64,000 bases of DNA from JAUIAI01 sp050633665 (GTDB lineage: Bacteria; Pseudomonadota; Gammaproteobacteria; Burkholderiales; Burkholderiaceae_E). The DNA lies in assembly GCA_050633665.1 (NCBI GenBank), contig JBOEGY010000010.1:54128-118127 (forward strand). The letters are read 5' to 3'. Shown in pieces: positions 59,933 through 64,000 of the stretch. Each line of letters opens with the position of its first letter. The stretch's first letter is position 1. The notes under the pieces were generated by a model. The model did not search any database. It had not been told where the DNA came from and saw only the letters and a program-made list of their open reading frames with translations. The translations under genes were made by a program, and so were the position numbers.

Positions 59933-61567
59933 GTGAGGCGTGTGTTTAATGCCGCTGGCATGACAGTATTGTTGGCGTTTACGCTGATAGCCGGTCAAAC
60001 GGTCCTGGCAGCGAACGATATTCGGAAAGAGTTAGATCCACAGGAGGCCGTCGATAGCGAAACACTGCGTGATGATGTTGCCGAGAGCATCATGAGAGAC
60101 CTCGATTTATCTAGAGACCAGCTTCTAGCCTATCGTGAGAAGGAGCGTTTGGCCCTTGAAACGGGCCCTGTGATTCAAGAGGCTCTCGGAGAAGACTTTG
60201 CCGGCTATTATCTCGAACGAAGAAACGACAAGACCTTTGCTGTTGTTGTCGCTGTTAAGGCCGGATCGAAACGTAATCCACAGGCGTTAGAGCGTGTGGA
60301 TCACGTGAAACAAGTGCGATTTTCGTTGAACGAACTTCGGGATATTGAAAAGCGAGTATTCGAGGCGGTAAAAAGTCTTGATTCTCGAAAGATTGTTCAG
60401 TCATTGGAGGTCGTTATACCGGATAACATTGTTGAACTGTCAGTCGATGTGGACACGGTCAAAGAGGGGCAATCGTTTGTAGATGCCAGCGGCGTGGATA
60501 GGACATCGGTCCGGATTGTGCCCAAGAAGGGTCGGCCGGCCCCCACAGCATACGGTGGAGATGCTTACAACATGTCGCCAACCGGTTCCTGTTCTGTCGG
60601 GTTCGGAGCATACACCGAGAATCAGTGGGGGTTTTTGACAGCCGGACATTGCGGCGATGTCGGAACTCAGGTCCTGAATCTTTCGAATCAGGTGGTGGGT
60701 TATTTCCAGCAAAGTAATTTTTCTGGATCTGACTATGGTTGGGTCCATATCACTACGAATCAGTTTCCAGCTGACCCATATGTCAATCGATACGGAACTT
60801 CCGGAGGCCAGCCTCAGCCAGTATATGGAAACCGCGAACTGCCGTTAGGGTCTGTAGTGTGTCGGTCTGGCAAACGTACCGAATATCAGTGCGGCCAAAT
60901 TACGTCGACTTACGTGAATGCTTTTTACACCAATCCGGCTCCAGGGCAATGGGTATATGGGCTGCGCAAGTCGAGCGCATGCACTGGTCCAGGGGATTCT
61001 GGAGGTTCAGTAATTTCATCGACTGGCGAGGCGCAAGGAATAAATTCGGGTGGTAGCAATTTCCCCGGGGAGTATCCAAACCTTCAACCAAACTGTGGGC
61101 AACCTAATCCAGTGTCGTACTACGTTCCGCTGCAACAAGCGTTAGATGGGAACCCCAATGTGGTGCTTCGGGCCGTGGTTAGTTGCATGCGCCTGAATTC
61201 AGGTTATCGAGTTGGCGGTACCGGCCCGAATGTACGAGGTTCTATTGATGGATGTGGTTCACCCTATAAGGTGGCAATCAACCCATCTAACGGATGGGTG
61301 ACGATGTATCACTACGGGTCGCCGACGTACCCTTTTGCCAATGTCGGGGCGGGTGGCTATTTGTGGATGCAAAAAGACGGTAATCTGGTGGCTCGTACCG
61401 CTTCCGGCCAGGCAGTGTGGGAAATGGGAACAAGCACGCCAGGATCTGAAGCACGACTTGGAGAGAATGCGGAACTGAGAGTTTATGACCGCAACGGCGG
61501 GTTGAAGAAAATATTTTGCGCGTCATCGCAGCAATTCACGAACTGTTATGGTGGAGGAGGCTATTAG
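59933..61567 (+). CDS. Secreted S1-family (alpha-lytic-like) protease with pro-region and lectin-like tail
   Basis: A 544-aa pre-pro-protease. Signal peptide residues 1-26 (ending VLA-AND), a pro-region to about 190 with the FAGYYLERRNDKTFAVVVAV strand typical of alpha-lytic protease pro-domains, then the chymotrypsin-like core: His in LTAGHCGD, Asp in GSDYGWVH and Ser in GPGDSGGSV. The last 120 residues (GGYLWMQKDGNLVARTASG) resemble a bulb-type lectin strand pattern. GTG 59933 follows GGGGAG by 6 bases and gives a better signal sequence than ATG 59915. Confidence 0.87.
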   Translation: MRRVFNAAGMTVLLAFTLIAGQTVLAANDIRKELDPQEAVDSETLRDDVAESIMRDLDLSRDQLLAYREKERLALETGPVIQEALGEDFAGYYLERRNDKTFAVVVAVKAGSKRNPQALERVDHVKQVRFSLNELRDIEKRVFEAVKSLDSRKIVQSLEVVIPDNIVELSVDVDTVKEGQSFVDASGVDRTSVRIVPKKGRPAPTAYGGDAYNMSPTGSCSVGFGAYTENQWGFLTAGHCGDVGTQVLNLSNQVVGYFQQSNFSGSDYGWVHITTNQFPADPYVNRYGTSGGQPQPVYGNRELPLGSVVCRSGKRTEYQCGQITSTYVNAFYTNPAPGQWVYGLRKSSACTGPGDSGGSVISSTGEAQGINSGGSNFPGEYPNLQPNCGQPNPVSYYVPLQQALDGNPNVVLRAVVSCMRLNSGYRVGGTGPNVRGSIDGCGSPYKVAINPSNGWVTMYHYGSPTYPFANVGAGGYLWMQKDGNLVARTASGQAVWEMGTSTPGSEARLGENAELRVYDRNGGLKKIFCASSQQFTNCYGGGGY

Positions 61568-61796
61568 ATTCTTAGCTTCCACGTGTCGGTTCAAGCCCTT
61601 CTGAGAGGCCAACAATATTGCCAAGATGCATGCCCAGGGTGCCCCTGTCATTTTCTCCTTCCGGTTCATTGACGATATTCAATCGGTTGTTAGCCACTTT
61701 TGAAATCTAATACTAAGAACGACCGTTTCCCTCGATTCGTGGATGGCTTGGACAAATCGGATCAGGAATGACCTCAGCCATTAGAAAGAGATTGAT

Positions 61797-62195
61797 ATGA
61801 CTCAAAAATTGCCTGTATTGCTGTCAGCAAGGTTCATTCAATCCTGCGTGTTGATTGCAGCCGGTCTGCTTTCGGCCTGTGGATCCGACACTGACGCTCC
61901 AACGCTGAACTGTACCGCTCAAGGGGTCAATGCGGTGACAGTCCTACCGGTTGACGAGGAAGGAAACCCGCTTGCGGATGTCCAGGTCATTTACCGCGCG
62001 AACGGAGGAGATCCAACTGCAGCGACATGCTTTCCGAACTCGCCCTTTTCTTGCAACACCGGCTCAGCTGCTGGGGAGTATTTGATTACCGTCAGCAAAA
62101 CCGGATACCAAACTGTCGAAACCGGCACGACAGTAGAGTTCGGTGACTGCGGAACCATTAACAAGATGTTGACTGTTGTGCTGAACCGGGTTTAG
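61797..62195 (+). CDS. Putative lipoprotein with carboxypeptidase-regulatory-like domain
   Basis: A 132-aa lipoprotein: lipobox LLSAC at residue 28, then a beta-sandwich pattern (VLPVDEEGNPLADVQVIYRA, YLITVSKTGYQTVETG) like Ig-type/CarboxypepD-reg domains. Several cysteines may form disulfides. It follows the protease by 229 bp in which no gene or clear terminator is seen. Confidence 0.68.
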   Translation: MTQKLPVLLSARFIQSCVLIAAGLLSACGSDTDAPTLNCTAQGVNAVTVLPVDEEGNPLADVQVIYRANGGDPTAATCFPNSPFSCNTGSAAGEYLITVSKTGYQTVETGTTVEFGDCGTINKMLTVVLNRV

Positions 62196-62296
62196 GAGAC
62201 TGAACCGCTCGGTGAAATGCTGGCTCCTTGAGGCATGTGCCTGAACGGCGCGGGGTGAGCAGGAATCGCTGCGTCATTACAAATCAGCATAGATTC

Positions 62297-62333
62297 TTGA
62301 CGCGTTATCTATGCCGATAACATATTTTATCGG
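62297..62333 (+). promoter_or_regulatory. Promoter with overlapping palindrome before the recombinase operon
   Basis: TTGACG (62297-62302) and TAACAT (62318-62323) form a weak promoter; CCGATAA-N6-TTATCGG (62314-62333) is a perfect palindrome across the -10 region, as for a repressor site. Confidence 0.5.
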
Positions 62334-62393
62334 TATATAGTGGGCTGCTAGGTACCTAGCTCTTTATCTCATAACACATCGCCGGAGACTCCC

Positions 62394-62633
62394 ATGGCTG
62401 ACGCTGACCCCGTAATCCATCATTCACCGCTTTGCCAGACTGCCGTCCTCGACGGCGTGACCCTGGATCTGCAGATCTACAAAACCGATGACAGCCGTTG
62501 GCTGCTGGAGGTCGTCAACGAAACCGGCACGTCTATCGTCTGGGACGATCAATTCGACACCGATCGCGCCGCGTTCGATGAATTCACCCGGACGCTGGAG
62601 ACCGAAGGTCTGGCGGCGTTCGAGGATGAGTAA
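62394..62633 (+). CDS. Small acidic protein upstream of recombinase
   Basis: A 79-aa acidic protein (LDLQIYKTDDSRWLLEVVNE, then DEFTRTLETEGLAAFEDE). The last codons overlap the recombinase start (ATGAGTAA), so both are co-translated. No family named; it may be an accessory or directionality factor, by position only. Confidence 0.65.
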   Translation: MADADPVIHHSPLCQTAVLDGVTLDLQIYKTDDSRWLLEVVNETGTSIVWDDQFDTDRAAFDEFTRTLETEGLAAFEDE

Positions 62634-63651
62634 GGCCGGAGCCGGGTCGGATGGCGCGCTGGTTCCGGTCACCGATTCAACCGCCGGCCAGTTTGAGCTA
62701 TCCAGTGAGCTGGGTTCGCGACGGCTGACGGCCGTCGAGTTCCAGGGCCTGGCCGACGTGCCGTCCGAGGCCGAATGGTTCGCCAACATCGACAGTCTGC
62801 AGACCCGCCGGGCGTACAACAACGATCTGGCCGAATTCATGGCGTTTGTAGGGATCGCTAGCGCGGGAGAATTTGCCGAGGTGACCCGCTCGCACATCAT
62901 TGCCTGGCGCAAGGATCTGGAGGCGCGTGAGCTCGCCGGGTCGACGGTGCGTCGCAAGTTGGCAGCCTTGTCGTCATTGTTTGAGTTCTTGTGTGACGCC
63001 AATGCGGTGCCGACCAACCCCGTCAAGGGGGTAAAGCGGCCCAGGGTCGAGAGTTATGAGGGCAAGACCCCTGCCCTGGGCGATCACCAGGCCAAGGCGC
63101 TGTTACTAGCGCCTGATCCAACCACGTTAAAAGGCAAACGGGATCGGGCGATTCTGTCAGTGTTTCTCTTCCATGGATTGCGGCGGGAGGAACTGGCAGC
63201 GTTGAAAGTCAAAGACATTCGCGAGCTGCGCGGCGTCAAACATCTGCGGGTGCATGGCAAAGGCGGCAAGCTGCGCAATGTGCCGTTGCATCCCGCGACG
63301 GCTGAGCTGATTAATGACTACCTGGAGCTTGCCGGGCATGGCGGCGATGCTGGGGGGGGATTGTTTCGGTCGATTCGGGAATGGACTCGAAACGGAAGGG
63401 TCAGGGAGGGGCTTTCGGCGGAGGGCTTATACCTAATGGTGAGGACGTGGGCGAAGTCGGTTGGGATTAGTGCGGAGCGAATTGCGCCGCATGCTTTGCG
63501 GGCGACGGCGGCGACTAATGCGCTGGACCATGAGGCCGACATTGCCAAGGTCCAGGAATGGCTGGGGCATGTGAATATCGCGACGACTCGGATTTATGAT
63601 CGTCGGAAATTGCGGCCGGAGGATTCGCCTACTTTTAAGGTGAGCTACTAA
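62626..63651 (+). CDS. XerC/D-like tyrosine recombinase
   Basis: A 341-aa recombinase. The N-terminal SAM-like domain has SLQTRRAYNNDLAEFMAFVG; the catalytic domain shows Arg in FHGLRREELAAL, Lys near HGKGGKLRNVP, His-x-x-Arg in PHALRATAAT, His in LGHVNIATTR and Tyr in IYDRRKL. ATG 62626 overlaps the preceding gene's stop; a longer frame from 62488 reads through that gene. It is probably the integrase of an inserted element. Confidence 0.9.
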   Translation: MSKAGAGSDGALVPVTDSTAGQFELSSELGSRRLTAVEFQGLADVPSEAEWFANIDSLQTRRAYNNDLAEFMAFVGIASAGEFAEVTRSHIIAWRKDLEARELAGSTVRRKLAALSSLFEFLCDANAVPTNPVKGVKRPRVESYEGKTPALGDHQAKALLLAPDPTTLKGKRDRAILSVFLFHGLRREELAALKVKDIRELRGVKHLRVHGKGGKLRNVPLHPATAELINDYLELAGHGGDAGGGLFRSIREWTRNGRVREGLSAEGLYLMVRTWAKSVGISAERIAPHALRATAATNALDHEADIAKVQEWLGHVNIATTRIYDRRKLRPEDSPTFKVSY

Positions 63652-63762
63652 AATCGATCGAGATAGTTTAGTAGAGTCAATTCGAATTCAGGTGTAATCC
63701 GCCCGAAAATGCGCTGAGGTCGTAAGTAGAAAATTCCACTAAACTGAATCAAGGAGTTTTCT

Positions 63763-64000
63763 ATGCGAAAGTCACGATATAGCGACAGTCAGATCCTGGC
63801 GATCCTGAAGCAAAACGAGCAAGGCGTCTCTTTCCCGGACTTGTGCCGGGAACACGGCATGAGTTCGGCTCAGTTCTACAAATGGCGGGCCAAATTCGGC
63901 GGCATGGACGCCTCGATGATGAAACGCCTGAAGGAACTTGAAGACGAGAACCGTCGCCTGAAGAAGATGTATGCCGAGGAGCGCCTGATGTCAGAGCTCA
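63763..64000 (+). mobile_element. IS3-family transposase OrfA, cut by window edge
   Basis: ATG 63763 with AAGGAG; 79 residues visible: RKSRYSDSQILAILKQNEQG, HTH LCREHGMSSAQFYKWRAKFG and the leucine-zipper-like LKELEDENRRLKKMYAEE. OrfB would lie right of the window. An inverted TTTAGT / ACTAAA pair (63668 and 63738) lies upstream and may relate to the left end of the element. Confidence 0.85.

Noticed and set aside
1..64000. CRISPR array
   Set aside because: No regularly spaced repeats with spacers were seen; the tandem repeats found are contiguous.

Overview
The window reads as a chromosomal segment of a moderately GC-rich gammaproteobacterium. The evidence is gene content and order: a gltB-gltD pair, ssb divergent from uvrA, an fmdB-DUF502-aspS-nudB cluster, an MqsRA module and a near-consensus CRP site. 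Beta-oxidation genes, a MaoC protein, a type III CoA-transferase and an acyl-CoA ligase suggest an aerobic heterotroph that uses lipids and acids. No rRNA gene is present, so the genus cannot be named.

Layout. 1-4506: end of the glutamate synthase operon (gltB, cut by the window edge, then gltD), closed by a strong terminator. 4634-10002: amidase, MaoC-like protein, a TetR regulator that appears to start at AUU, its divergent membrane protein, apt-hslR, a secreted histidine phosphatase and an SDR. 10061-13836: ssb and uvrA. 13853-18373: SDR, a class II aldolase-like protein lacking its metal motif, an acyl-CoA ligase and a CoA-transferase. 18741-24900: an overlapping run fmdB-DUF502-aspS-nudB-EEP-PLD-TPR. 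24907-30243: iron alcohol dehydrogenase, then a tightly overlapping DUF429-helicase-PdeM operon that looks like a DNA-repair module without its ligase. 30354-32832: a CRP-controlled exported protein and a GGDEF-EAL protein. 32978-39654: a TetR gene and a beta-oxidation operon (acyl-CoA dehydrogenase, DUF2147, hydroxyacyl-CoA dehydrogenase/enoyl-CoA hydratase, thiolase), followed by an O-GlcNAcase-like GH84 protein. 40983-44557: a chemoreceptor overlapping a periplasmic binding protein, closed by a terminator.

From about 44.6 kb the character changes. There are gene remnants (a GNAT stump, a DMT-transporter relic, a frameshifted toxin), small tandem duplications, long non-coding stretches and a chain of toxin-antitoxin-like modules: relE with a transposase-antitoxin chimera, a broken PemK-like gene, brnA, NYN, an orphan HTH antitoxin, and mqsRA. 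It also holds tRNA-derived remnants, two tyrosine recombinases and an IS3-type element running off the right edge. A 30-bp copy of the 3' end of tRNA-Glu occurs twice, on either side of the mqsRA segment, as expected for att sites of an integrated element.

The least explained parts are a roughly 520-bp array of perfect hairpins (57.6-58.1 kb) before the first recombinase, a promoter-leader-terminator unit ahead of the NYN gene, and the transposase/RelB chimera in front of an intact RelE. All functional calls are from reading the sequence; no database search was run.
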